Shown here piece by piece: positions 26,342 through 34,600 of a stretch of 63,405 nucleotides of DNA. The notes beneath the pieces are model-generated. The model searched no databases. It had not been told where the DNA came from and saw nothing but the letters and a program-made list of their open reading frames with translations. Both the position numbers and the translations under genes were made by a program. The stretch's first letter is position 1; the number at the start of each line of letters is the position of its first letter. The DNA is from an uncultured Schaedlerella sp. (GTDB taxonomy: Bacteria > Bacillota > Clostridia > Lachnospirales > Lachnospiraceae), in contig CAKSAJ010000014.1 in NCBI GenBank assembly GCA_934435195.1, positions 1 to 63,405 of the forward strand. Reading direction: 5' to 3'.

Positions 26342-27031
26342 CTATTTCTGTCCATAATATGCATTCACCCCATGTTTACGATAATAATGCTTATCCTGTA
26401 ATTCCTGTGGAGCCGGCTGTACCTGCGGATTCAACATCTCTGTTCTGGCTGCCATCTTCGCAACTTCTTCCAATACAACTGCATTATGTACCGCATCTTT
26501 TGCATTCTTTCCCCATGTAAATGTTCCATGGTTTTTGCACAATACTGCCGGCATTGCCATATATTCTGTATCTTTAAAATGATCCACGATCAGAACTCCC
26601 GTATTCTTCTCGTAAGCTTCTTCGATTTCTTCCTTTGTCAGATTTCGAACACATGGAATTTCTCCATACATATAATCAGCATGTGTTGTTCCATAACAAG
26701 GAATTCCTCTTCCTGCCTGTGCCCAGCTTGTTGCCCATGGAGAATGTGTATGCACAATTCCTTTTACATCCGGCATTCCTTTATAAATTTCGATGTGCGT
26801 AGCAGTATCGGAAGATGGATTGTATTTTCCCTCAATTTTATTTCCCTCCAGATCCATGATAACCATATCGTCAGGTGTCAGTTCATCATACTCCACTCCA
26901 CTTGGCTTGATTGCAAAATATCCTGTCTCCGGATCTATCTCACTTACATTTCCCCATGTAAATGTAATCAATTTATACTTTGGCAAAAGCATATTGGCCT
27001 CATATACTCGTTTTTTCAGTTCTTCTAACAT
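26342..27031 (-). CDS. araD: L-ribulose-5-phosphate 4-epimerase
   Basis: The 229-residue class II aldolase-fold enzyme converts L-ribulose 5-phosphate to D-xylulose 5-phosphate. Visible hallmarks are TWGNVS and KPSGVEYDEL (phosphate binding), IVHTHSPWAT (zinc ligands), GTTHADYMYGEIPC, and a C-terminal YYRKHGVNAYYGQ tail. L-fuculose-phosphate and ascorbate-pathway epimerases (UlaF, SgbE) are close, so the substrate pathway is likely but not certain to be arabinose. ATG 27031 follows AAAGGCGG. No araA or araB is in the window; it would supply the pentose phosphate pathway with arabinose released by the GH43 enzymes. Confidence 0.85.
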   Translation of the reverse strand: MLEELKKRVYEANMLLPKYKLITFTWGNVSEIDPETGYFAIKPSGVEYDELTPDDMVIMDLEGNKIEGKYNPSSDTATHIEIYKGMPDVKGIVHTHSPWATSWAQAGRGIPCYGTTHADYMYGEIPCVRNLTKEEIEEAYEKNTGVLIVDHFKDTEYMAMPAVLCKNHGTFTWGKNAKDAVHNAVVLEEVAKMAARTEMLNPQVQPAPQELQDKHYYRKHGVNAYYGQK

Positions 27032-27166
27032 GTTATTACCGCCTTTCACAGATTATTAACTGGCTACATTGTATCACATAATCTGTCTTATGCACCCCAT
27101 TTTCAGCATTTAGCCAAGATTGTCTATTAGAGGTTAAAAAATGTCCTTTTCTCACCCATATTCGAT

Positions 27167-28924
27167 TCATTTATCGAGCTCTCTTCCAATGTATTTTTCC
27201 ACCACTTTAAATGGTGCCGGCCCAATATCCAGCACAGCTTTATGAAATTCTTTCTGTGATGCCTGACTTCCATACTCTTTCACCCAGTCTTTTTTTAATT
27301 CCAGAAATTCCACATACCCCACATAATATTTCAAATAATTTCCAGGGCTTCCCAATATCAGATCATAAATTCGATTTACATTATCCTCATCGCCAATTCC
27401 ATATTTTTTATAAAATGCAACTGCATCTTCCCTGCTCCATCCATCATAATGTATTCCGATATCTGCCAACGTATAAAGCCCTAATACGATTGAACTATTT
27501 TTCTGCAGCAACGTTGCCTGATCCTTTGTCAATGGTGCAAGATAATAACTGCACATTTCCGCATAAGTTGCCCATCCTTCTACATATCCGCCAAAATTTA
27601 AAACTGTACGAATAGGATCAGGATTTGTATTTGCAAAATAAACTGTCTGATATAAATGTCCCGGATACCCTTCGTGTGCCAATGTCGTAAACAAAGCCAT
27701 TGTATTATTTCCTATCTGTGCTTCATTTACATAAATAACATTTTCATTATACGCATCAATTGCAGGTATCATATAAAATGCCGGACTTAAGTGCTCCTGC
27801 ATTGCTTTCGGAACATATTTAACCTCATAAGTTGTATCCGGAAGTTTTGGAAAGCTGGTCGATATTTTCGTCTGAAGATCCTGCAAGATAGAAGTCGGAT
27901 TCTGTGGAATAGACGCATTGACTTCTTTTTCAGAAATCTTCATCACGCGCTCCATTGCTTCCAAATCTTCCGTCATTTGCCTCCTCGTCATATCCCGGAT
28001 TTCCTCCACTGAACGCGTTGAACCGGTTGAAGCCTCAACTACCTGTTCATAGTAATCTTTTCCCTTTGGCAAATAACACAAGCCCTGTTCATTTTTTCCA
28101 CTTCCTTTTAATTTTTCTATCACACAAATCAGATTGTCATATGCCGGAAGTACATATGCCTTCATCATTCTTGCATTTTTCTGTATGTAGTCACTCTTTT
28201 GTTTATCCGAAAGAGAAGTTACTGTCTGAACACGCTCTGCAAATGTAGAATACAAATAATTATTTTCTCCCATATCTCGAAATGCCTTACACTGCTCGAT
28301 TACCTGCTCTGCCATTTTATCCGACATAAATAAGCCAGCCTTTGATTTTTTCTGCTCGAACTTTAGCAAAGACGCAAAATACTCCGGTGTTGTTTTCATC
28401 AACTGTAAATATGTATCTACATCCGACTGCTCATAAAACGGATATTCCGATAAGATAAGCGGCAACTGTGTCTGCACGCCACTGACCAATCCCATAGGCT
28501 CGTCATACAAAATATACTCCGCATCACGCTCGGTCATATTTAAATAGCATTTCAAAACATCATAAGTTAATGAGTTTTCCACCGAAAGCTTGTTGTAGTC
28601 AAAAGTTTTCAACACTTCTTCTAAGTTTTCCACCGATGCAAGTAGATTTTTATTATCTGTCGGAAATGTCCCAAAAGTTACTTCATTTTCCCGAATATCA
28701 TACTCTTTCGGATTTTTCAATGTGTAATGTAAACTTATCGTATTTGACGACAACTCCTGGCAAAACAGCTGCTTCGTAAATTGACGGAATTGTCGATTCT
28801 GCCCTGCAGAAGTTTCTGATTGACAGCCGGATAATAACAGGATTCCGATTGTGCCGGCAATTACTGAAAATGCTCTTATTTTTCGAGCTGTTATATAATT
28901 AATGTTCTTTTTTCCTTTCTCCAT
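27167..28924 (-). CDS. DUF885-family lipoprotein, probable zinc peptidase
   Basis: The 585-residue protein has an N-terminal membrane segment ending in the lipobox LLLSGC (C34), so it should be anchored outside the cell. The C-terminal part holds HEGYPGH (417-423) and EGWATYAE (449-456), the metallopeptidase-like motifs of DUF885 proteins, which are predicted helical zinc peptidases. The start is taken at ATG 28924, after AAGGGA at a rather long distance; an upstream ATG at 28957 has no ribosome site. Substrate unknown; probably a peptide. Confidence 0.8.
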   Translation of the reverse strand: MEKGKKNINYITARKIRAFSVIAGTIGILLLSGCQSETSAGQNRQFRQFTKQLFCQELSSNTISLHYTLKNPKEYDIRENEVTFGTFPTDNKNLLASVENLEEVLKTFDYNKLSVENSLTYDVLKCYLNMTERDAEYILYDEPMGLVSGVQTQLPLILSEYPFYEQSDVDTYLQLMKTTPEYFASLLKFEQKKSKAGLFMSDKMAEQVIEQCKAFRDMGENNYLYSTFAERVQTVTSLSDKQKSDYIQKNARMMKAYVLPAYDNLICVIEKLKGSGKNEQGLCYLPKGKDYYEQVVEASTGSTRSVEEIRDMTRRQMTEDLEAMERVMKISEKEVNASIPQNPTSILQDLQTKISTSFPKLPDTTYEVKYVPKAMQEHLSPAFYMIPAIDAYNENVIYVNEAQIGNNTMALFTTLAHEGYPGHLYQTVYFANTNPDPIRTVLNFGGYVEGWATYAEMCSYYLAPLTKDQATLLQKNSSIVLGLYTLADIGIHYDGWSREDAVAFYKKYGIGDEDNVNRIYDLILGSPGNYLKYYVGYVEFLELKKDWVKEYGSQASQKEFHKAVLDIGPAPFKVVEKYIGRELDK

Positions 28925-29147
28925 TTTATTTTCTTGTATTCCCTTAAAAAAAGACATAAAAACACCGCAGACTATAGAGTTATTTTTATCTTATGGATTG
29001 GATAAGCCCTATATTCTTATATTTTTTCATACCATTTTTCAACAATATTGACTGCTTGTAAAACCATAATCGCCATGCTATGATAGGTACATATTGAACA
29101 TAAATATATAAATTTTTAATTTGCCAATAGAGGATGGTGATGATTTC

Positions 29148-30821
29148 ATGACAGCATTAAATATTCCAGTTGGAGTTTCAGATTTTTCGGAAATACGACA
29201 GAAAAATTATTACTTTATAGACAAATCAGGATTAATAGAAGAATTACTGAAAACAACAGCAACGAAAGTAACATTAATCACCCGACCACGTCGTTTTGGA
29301 AAAACACTTGGAATGAGTATGTTGGCAGCATTTTTTGACATTCGTAAAGACAGTAGTGCATTATTTGCAGGGCTGGAAATATCAAAGAATCGTGATTTAT
29401 GTGAAGCGTGGATGAATCAATGGCCTACTGTTTTCTTTTCCTTTAAGGATGTTGACGGATTAAATTTTGAAGATGCATACAACAGACTTGTTGCACAGAT
29501 ATCTAATTTATATAAAAAACACACATATTTATTAGAATGTTCGGATATTGATGAGGATGACAAGACGATTTTTCGTGCAGTAAAATCAGGAACGGCAAAT
29601 AAAACACAAATCAGTCAGGCACTTAGTACATTGACAAGACTGCTGCAAATTTATCATCAGAAACAAGTTGTTTTACTTCTGGACGAATCTGATGTACCAA
29701 TTGCAAAAGCAAGTGATAAGGGCTATTATCAGGAAATGCTCGACATTATGAAAGTTCTTTTGAGCACAGTTTTAAAAGATAATGAATCTCTTCGGTTTGC
29801 ATTTATCACAGGATGCTTAAAGATTGCCAAGGAAAGTGTATTTACCGGAACTAATAATTTAGTTACGGATAGTATAACATCTTCAAGACTAGATGAATAT
29901 TTTGGATTTACCCAAAAAGATATTGATAAGCTTCTTAAAGATGCAAAGGCAACGGAAAAAACTGAAATAATGAAAGACTGGTATGATGGATATCATTTTG
30001 GAGAAGCTGATGTATATTGTCCATGGGATGTCATGAACTACATGCGTGAACTTCTGCAAAATCCCAATGCAAAACCGGAAAGTTATTGGAAGAATACCAG
30101 TGATAATGCAATTATCCGTTCTTTTATAGACTATGCCGGCAGTAGCATCACTAAGAAACTGGAAGTCCTGCTAGAGGGTGACTACATTGTACAGCGTGTA
30201 GATGAGAGTCTGACTTATGATTATTTACATTCATCGGAAGAAAATTTGTGGAGTATTCTATATCTGACAGGATATCTTACAAAGGTAAGAGAGGAAAATC
30301 TGAAAGCACCATTACCCGAAAAGTATACTGCACTTATCATCCCGAATGCTGAAATCAAAGAAATTTTTGAAACGACTGTCATCAATTGGTTTGATGACAA
30401 CGCTAAAATATGGAATCGAAAGGCTCTTTTTGATGCCATATGGTATGGAGACAGCGAAACAATTACAACAGAAATGACAAAGCTTCTTCGTAAAACCATT
30501 AGTTATCATGATTATAAAGAAGACTTTTATCATGCATTTTTAGCAGGAATTTTTACCGGTGCCGGATATATGGTAGAATCAAACAGAGAACACGGTGAAG
30601 GCAGAAGTGATGTAATTGTTTATGACTCATCAGAAGGCCGCGTTGCCGTTTTTGAAGTAAAATATTCAAAAAAACTGGAAGACATGTCAAAAGATTGCGA
30701 AAAAGCTCTTCAGCAAATTGATACAAAACTATATGCTAAAGAATATGAAGATGATTATGATGAAGTTCTTTGTTTCGGAATTTCGTTTTTCAAAAAAAGA
30801 TGTATTGTGAAGAAAAAATAA
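29148..30821 (+). CDS. AAA-ATPase-like protein with C-terminal PD-(D/E)XK nuclease domain
   Basis: The 557-residue protein has the full family layout: VGVSDFSEIR and YYFIDKSGLI at the N-terminus, Walker A-like TRPRRFGKT, Walker B VLLLDESD (usual family form is IDEYD, here a serine), FITGCLKIAKESVFTGTNN, WYDGYHFG, and a nuclease-like end GRSDVIVYD...VAVFEVKYSK (D...ExK). Function not established. ATG 29148 is preferred to a TTG at 29121 because GGTGAT lies 7 bases upstream. It is the third member of this family in the window and is flanked by a terminator. Confidence 0.85.
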   Translation: MTALNIPVGVSDFSEIRQKNYYFIDKSGLIEELLKTTATKVTLITRPRRFGKTLGMSMLAAFFDIRKDSSALFAGLEISKNRDLCEAWMNQWPTVFFSFKDVDGLNFEDAYNRLVAQISNLYKKHTYLLECSDIDEDDKTIFRAVKSGTANKTQISQALSTLTRLLQIYHQKQVVLLLDESDVPIAKASDKGYYQEMLDIMKVLLSTVLKDNESLRFAFITGCLKIAKESVFTGTNNLVTDSITSSRLDEYFGFTQKDIDKLLKDAKATEKTEIMKDWYDGYHFGEADVYCPWDVMNYMRELLQNPNAKPESYWKNTSDNAIIRSFIDYAGSSITKKLEVLLEGDYIVQRVDESLTYDYLHSSEENLWSILYLTGYLTKVREENLKAPLPEKYTALIIPNAEIKEIFETTVINWFDDNAKIWNRKALFDAIWYGDSETITTEMTKLLRKTISYHDYKEDFYHAFLAGIFTGAGYMVESNREHGEGRSDVIVYDSSEGRVAVFEVKYSKKLEDMSKDCEKALQQIDTKLYAKEYEDDYDEVLCFGISFFKKRCIVKKK

Positions 30822-30828
30822 TTTCAAA

Positions 30829-30892
30829 AAATAAAACACCGCGGAAATGAGACTGTTTTTTATAGAGTCAATATTCTACGGTGTTTTATTTC
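30829..30892. terminator. Bidirectional terminator
   Basis: AAATAAAACACCG pairs with CGGTGTTTTATTT around an inner hairpin (GACTG...AGTC). It separates the convergent ATPase-nuclease and inositol-monophosphatase-like genes. Confidence 0.8.
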
Positions 30893-30939
30893 GCTCCAAT
30901 TCCAACATTCCATGGCCTGCGCTAAAAACATCTTGCCCC

Positions 30940-31707
30940 TTAATTTAACAACTTCATCGCTTCTTTCCAGCATGTGCGTCCTGCTGCCAGAATCGAACTT
31001 GGCTGTTCCAAAGAAATCAAACCACCTTCTGCTGTAGATATAAATCCTCCTGCTTCCATTACGATCAACGATGCCGCCGCATAATCCCACGGCTGCAACA
31101 TTAATTCTACATATACCCCGTTTGCTCCTGAAGCAACCCTGCAAATATCAAGTGCCGCTGAACCCCCTTCTCGGATTCCAAGGCTGTTTAAATACAATTT
31201 CTTTGCATAATCAAATATTCTGTCTGTGTCCTCTGTCTGATAACGAGCACAGCCAAAGGCTGCAAGATTCTCTGATAACCCTTTATCCGAACTGTGAATT
31301 TCACGACCATTTAACTTCGCACCTTCCCCCTTGACTGCGGTATACATTTCTTTTGTATATGGATTGTATACACAACCAAACTGCATCTTCCCACGGTATG
31401 CCAGCCCTACCGAAATACAGCTATGCTTATAGTCAAAAATAAAATTAGTTGTGCCATCTATCGGGTCAATAATAAAACAATATCCATCTCCTAATTCCTG
31501 CTGGATTCCATCTTCCTCTGCAAGAAAATTTGCTTCTAGAAGAATAATTCTTAAATTGCGGATCAAATAAGACTGTACATCTTTATCATGCTTTGTCACA
31601 AAATTAGAAATTCCGGCTTTATCATATATCGTCAATTCTTCTTCATGCGCCTGTAAAATCATCTCCCCTGCAAGTGTCACAATATTTATAATCTCATCGT
31701 ATAACAT
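30940..31707 (-). CDS. Inositol-monophosphatase-family phosphatase (SuhB-like)
   Basis: The 255-residue enzyme has the metal-site signature IDPIDGTTNF, an earlier EED (LAEED) and the late WDYAAASLI motif. The family hydrolyses inositol phosphates, fructose bisphosphate or PAP with Mg2+. The exact substrate cannot be told. ATG 31707 follows GGGAAAGAG; an upstream in-frame ATG overlaps that ribosome site. It is divergent from the ABC ATPase gene and has no functional neighbours. Confidence 0.85.
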   Translation of the reverse strand: MLYDEIINIVTLAGEMILQAHEEELTIYDKAGISNFVTKHDKDVQSYLIRNLRIILLEANFLAEEDGIQQELGDGYCFIIDPIDGTTNFIFDYKHSCISVGLAYRGKMQFGCVYNPYTKEMYTAVKGEGAKLNGREIHSSDKGLSENLAAFGCARYQTEDTDRIFDYAKKLYLNSLGIREGGSAALDICRVASGANGVYVELMLQPWDYAAASLIVMEAGGFISTAEGGLISLEQPSSILAAGRTCWKEAMKLLN

Positions 31708-31944
31708 CGTTATCTCTTTCCCTTCGTTCATTCTTTTGTATCTCTCGATTTACCAATTTTCTGTAAGCAGTCCCCTGGTTAATCAAATTTTCATTTTTTT
31801 ATATAGACTCCATAATTGTCTTCCTTACATGATTGTAGTAGAATAAAGCTATCAAATGCAAGTGTTTTTACTCATTTTCTATATTACTGCAGGTCGAAAT
31901 TTATATGTGGTAATAAATTTATTTTAACTGGGGAGGTAATCCTT

Positions 31945-32595
31945 ATGGCAAGTATTACTCTAAAAAATTTAAATAAAATATATCCGAATGGTTTTGTGTC
32001 CGTCAAGGATGTTTCTCTTACAATTGAAGACGGCGAATTTGTAACATTTCATGGTCCAAGCGGATGCGGAAAATCCACCATCCTGCGTATGATCGGAGGT
32101 CTGGAAGATACCTCTTCCGGCCAAATCTATCTCGGTGATGAATTATTAAATGACATTTTGCCTAGAGATCGTAAACTTGCAATGGCATTCCAAAATTATC
32201 GTCTTTACGGCTACTTAAGTGCTTATGAAAATATTGCACTTGGCTTAAAACTTCGTAATATGCCTCGCAATGTCATTGATACACGCGTAAAAACCGCTGT
32301 GAAATTTTTTGGTATTGAAGATGTTTTAAACAACAAAGTGACCGAACTGACCGATGCTCAAAAACAGAAGATTGCACTTTGCCGTGCCACTGTCTGCCAT
32401 CCAAAAGTTTTACTTGTAGATGAAGATTTCGCTCACGGCAGCGACGAACTTCGTGCTGATATGCTGCAGGATATTCAGAGAATCAATAAAGAACTAAATC
32501 TGACTGTGCTTTACGTCACCAACAACTATGAAGAGGCAACAAACCTCGATGGAAAACTTATATTGATGAAGGATGGACAGATTACCAATCAGTAA
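31945..32595 (+). CDS. Degenerate MsmK/MalK-like ABC ATPase
   Basis: The 216-residue protein aligns with the nucleotide-binding domain of the shared sugar-importer ATPase MsmK/UgpC: Walker A GPSGCGKST (37-45) and a Q-loop FQNY (82-85). However, the signature LSGGQ reads LTDAQ (135-139), the D-loop SNLD reads HGSD (164-167), and the H-loop histidine is replaced by asparagine (VTNN, N193). Walker B keeps D159 and E160. The C-terminal regulatory domain of about 150 residues is absent, and no permease is nearby. Start ATG follows GGGGAGG. The frame is intact, so it may be a non-transporting regulator or ATP sensor, or an early pseudogene. Confidence 0.8.
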   Translation: MASITLKNLNKIYPNGFVSVKDVSLTIEDGEFVTFHGPSGCGKSTILRMIGGLEDTSSGQIYLGDELLNDILPRDRKLAMAFQNYRLYGYLSAYENIALGLKLRNMPRNVIDTRVKTAVKFFGIEDVLNNKVTELTDAQKQKIALCRATVCHPKVLLVDEDFAHGSDELRADMLQDIQRINKELNLTVLYVTNNYEEATNLDGKLILMKDGQITNQ

Positions 32596-32602
32596 ACTAA
32601 AA

Positions 32603-32650
32603 AGTGTCTATATCAGAACCTTTTATCGTTCCTTGATATAGACACTCTTC
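32603..32650 (+). terminator. Terminator after the ABC-like gene
   Basis: AGTGTCTATATCA pairs perfectly with TGATATAGACACT and is followed by a T-rich stretch (CTTCTTT), close to the stop codon at 32595. Confidence 0.75.
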
Positions 32651-32670
32651 TTTAACAATCATCTTGTCAA

Positions 32671-32853
32671 CTAATTGATGTTCTCACCATTGGTTGAAAT
32701 AACTTCTTTATACCATTCGAAAGAATCTTTCTTTCGTCTGGGTAAGCGGTATGGATCGTGAATGCTTCCATCCTCTTCTAGAGTATCATATGCTCCAAAT
32801 CCATTTTCTACAATAAACAGCGGTACTTTGTAATGATCTGGCAACCAGTTCAT
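32671..32853 (-). pseudogene. GH1 6-phospho-beta-glucosidase remnant
   Basis: The 60-residue frame reads MNWLPDHYKVPLFIVENGFG, the C-terminal signature of family 1 6-phospho-beta-glucosidases (nucleophile glutamate in VENG). It then runs through EEDGSIHDPYRL and jumps to KKDSFEWYKEVISTNGE, the normal C-terminus. About 380 N-terminal residues and an internal stretch after HDPYRL are missing. Its ATG overlaps the TGA of the upstream IIA gene (ATGA). It is a deletion relic of a gene about 470 codons long. Confidence 0.8.
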
Positions 32854-33179
32854 AATGTGATGCCTGATACATCAATTCTCTTATATAATGCAATGAATTC
32901 ATCTGCGAGAATACGGAAACTCTCTGCACTCATAAGCTGATCTTCTGCATGCATCAGAAGCATGTATCCATTGGAAATTTCACCATTTGCATCCATTGTC
33001 AGAAGGTCTGCATGAGCGTTGTGTCCAAGTGAAAAGGCTTCGTCTCCTTGTTTAATCAGCTCTGCTGCCTCATCATATTTTCCTTCTTTCGCACACTGGA
33101 TTGCATTGATAAAATGTGTTCTTGCTGTACCTACATATGTAATAATCTGAAAACATGCCAATTCAAATTTTTCTTCCAT
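32850..33179 (-). CDS. PTS lactose/cellobiose-type EIIA component
   Basis: The 109-residue protein is a full-length lactose/cellobiose-family IIA: FELACFQIITYVGTARTHFINAI at the start, the active histidine region GHNAHADLLTMDANG (about residues 65-80), and the C-terminal LLMHAEDQLMSAE. It would pass phosphate from HPr to a IIB partner for beta-glucoside uptake. The motif normally has a Q-T after the histidine and differs here. Start follows AGGAGA. Neighbouring IIC and 6-phospho-beta-glucosidase are only fragments and no IIB is present, so it is an orphan of a decayed operon. Confidence 0.82.
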   Translation of the reverse strand: MEEKFELACFQIITYVGTARTHFINAIQCAKEGKYDEAAELIKQGDEAFSLGHNAHADLLTMDANGEISNGYMLLMHAEDQLMSAESFRILADEFIALYKRIDVSGITL

Positions 33180-33218
33180 TTTTGTCTCCTGTCCTACTAT
33201 TATTTTTTTATTCTGATT

Positions 33219-33272
33219 TTACCAGTCTTCATCCTCATCTTCTACCGGCTGATTCTTCTCCTGAACCAGATT
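33219..33272 (-). pseudogene. Possible C-terminal tail of a PTS EIIC gene
   Basis: Directly upstream of the IIA gene the minus strand reads NLVQEKNQPVEDEDEDW then stop, an acidic tail of the type ending cellobiose-family IIC proteins. An in-frame stop precedes it, so only this tail is left. The identification is tentative because the tail is short. Confidence 0.4.
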
Positions 33273-33362
33273 CTATTTTTCTATACAGTCCGTTTCATGT
33301 GCTTCTATCTTATCATGATTTTCCTCAGTAATCTATAGATATCCGGAGCAAAAGGTCAGACG

Positions 33363-33399
33363 AAAAAATCGAGAATGTATCTCCATACACTCTCGATTT
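33363..33399 (-). terminator. Terminator after the LacI gene
   Basis: AAATCGAGA...TGTAT pairs with ATACA...TCTCGATTT and is followed by TTTTTT on the minus strand. A separate perfect 17-bp palindrome (CGGTAATTGAATTACCG) lies at 33441-33457 just after the stop codon. Confidence 0.8.
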
Positions 33400-33476
33400 C
33401 GCTTCACCATTCTTTTCTTTAATTCCCTGCACTTTCATCCCGGTAATTGAATTACCGAGGATTTCCGCTTATCTCT

Positions 33477-34481
33477 CTAAAAATCTGTCGTGCACCGCTT
33501 CACGATTTCGCACGGCACAACTACATTCTTCTCAATCTCTTCCTGCTTCTCCAAAAGGCCAATCATATGATCTACCGTTGTCTTACACAGTATATCTAAT
33601 TTACTATCCACCGATGTCAATTCCGGCTCACAGCTAATTGCCATGATTGAATTATTATAACCTGTGATTGTAAGTTCTTCCGGCACGGATAATCCTTTTA
33701 CTTTCGCATATTTCACTGCCCCGATTGCCATTGCATCATCCGTTGCAACAACACTGTCAAACTCAAGATTACTATATTCCAGTAATAAATTTTTCGTATA
33801 CTCAATATCATTCTTTGTACGGAACTTAAGCTCACCTCTTACCGGATAATTTGCTTCCGCCAATGCTGCTTCGTACCCTTCTCTTTTCTTTCTTCCACTA
33901 AATGAATCCGAATCATACATAAACAATATTCTCTTGCGCCCACGTCGGATCAAAGCCTTTGTCACCTCATAAGTTGCCTGACAATCATCTGCACATGCAC
34001 AATATATATTGTCTCCTCTGACACGCCCATTAATCATAAAAACAGGCGTTTTTTCTGCTGCTTCCCGGATATAATCCGTATCATACTCATCTTTTCCATT
34101 TCCTGCATAAGTAGAACCGACAAGTACCAGAGTATCAATTCTCTTTGACAAAAGCATATTCACATAATTTTGTTTTTCTTCCTGACCAAAACCGCTGCAT
34201 CCTAAAATACAGTCATATCCATAACTATGTAAACTACTCTCAAGATACGCAACCGCTTTCGCCATATAACTATCTGCAATATTCGGACAAATAATTCCCA
34301 CTGTTTTCATTGAATCAAGACCTAGTCCTCTTGCAAAAACATTTGGAGTGTAATCATTTTCCTTCATTACAGCCAATACTTTTTGTTTTGTTTTTTCGCT
34401 GACTCTCGGACTTCCATTTACCACTCTGGATACGGTCGCAATGGATACACCTGAAAGTTTTGCTATATCATATATATTAAT
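33477..34481 (-). CDS. LacI-family regulator of the pectin/galacturonate genes, ATT start
   Basis: From the codon ATT at 34481 the frame encodes 334 residues beginning (M)NIYDIAKLSGVS and IATVSRVVNG, a complete LacI helix-turn-helix. A periplasmic-binding-like sensor domain follows (TVGIICPNIADSY onward). No ATG, GTG or TTG lies in frame between the upstream TGA and this point. GAGAGGA lies 7 bases before ATT. The first ordinary start, GTG at 34424, would cut off the recognition helix. It follows the GH28 gene in the same direction and is the likely reader of the TGTAAGnnCTTACA sites. A start-codon mutation (ATG to ATT) that inactivates it cannot be excluded. Confidence 0.8.
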   Translation of the reverse strand: MNIYDIAKLSGVSIATVSRVVNGSPRVSEKTKQKVLAVMKENDYTPNVFARGLGLDSMKTVGIICPNIADSYMAKAVAYLESSLHSYGYDCILGCSGFGQEEKQNYVNMLLSKRIDTLVLVGSTYAGNGKDEYDTDYIREAAEKTPVFMINGRVRGDNIYCACADDCQATYEVTKALIRRGRKRILFMYDSDSFSGRKKREGYEAALAEANYPVRGELKFRTKNDIEYTKNLLLEYSNLEFDSVVATDDAMAIGAVKYAKVKGLSVPEELTITGYNNSIMAISCEPELTSVDSKLDILCKTTVDHMIGLLEKQEEIEKNVVVPCEIVKRCTTDF

Positions 34482-34600
34482 TGCCGTGTCCTCTCTTTCT
34501 ATTTTCTGTCATCCGTAAATGGTATCCTCATATGTAAACATCGCAACATTCTTATCTTTTAAAGTAGACACCACTAATAAATTTTAACGCACTTTTTCCG

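Noticed and set aside
33441..33457. Perfect 17-bp palindrome after the LacI gene as an operator
   Set aside because: CGGTAATTGAATTACCG occurs once, inside a 3' region, and resembles neither motif of the window; no support beyond symmetry.
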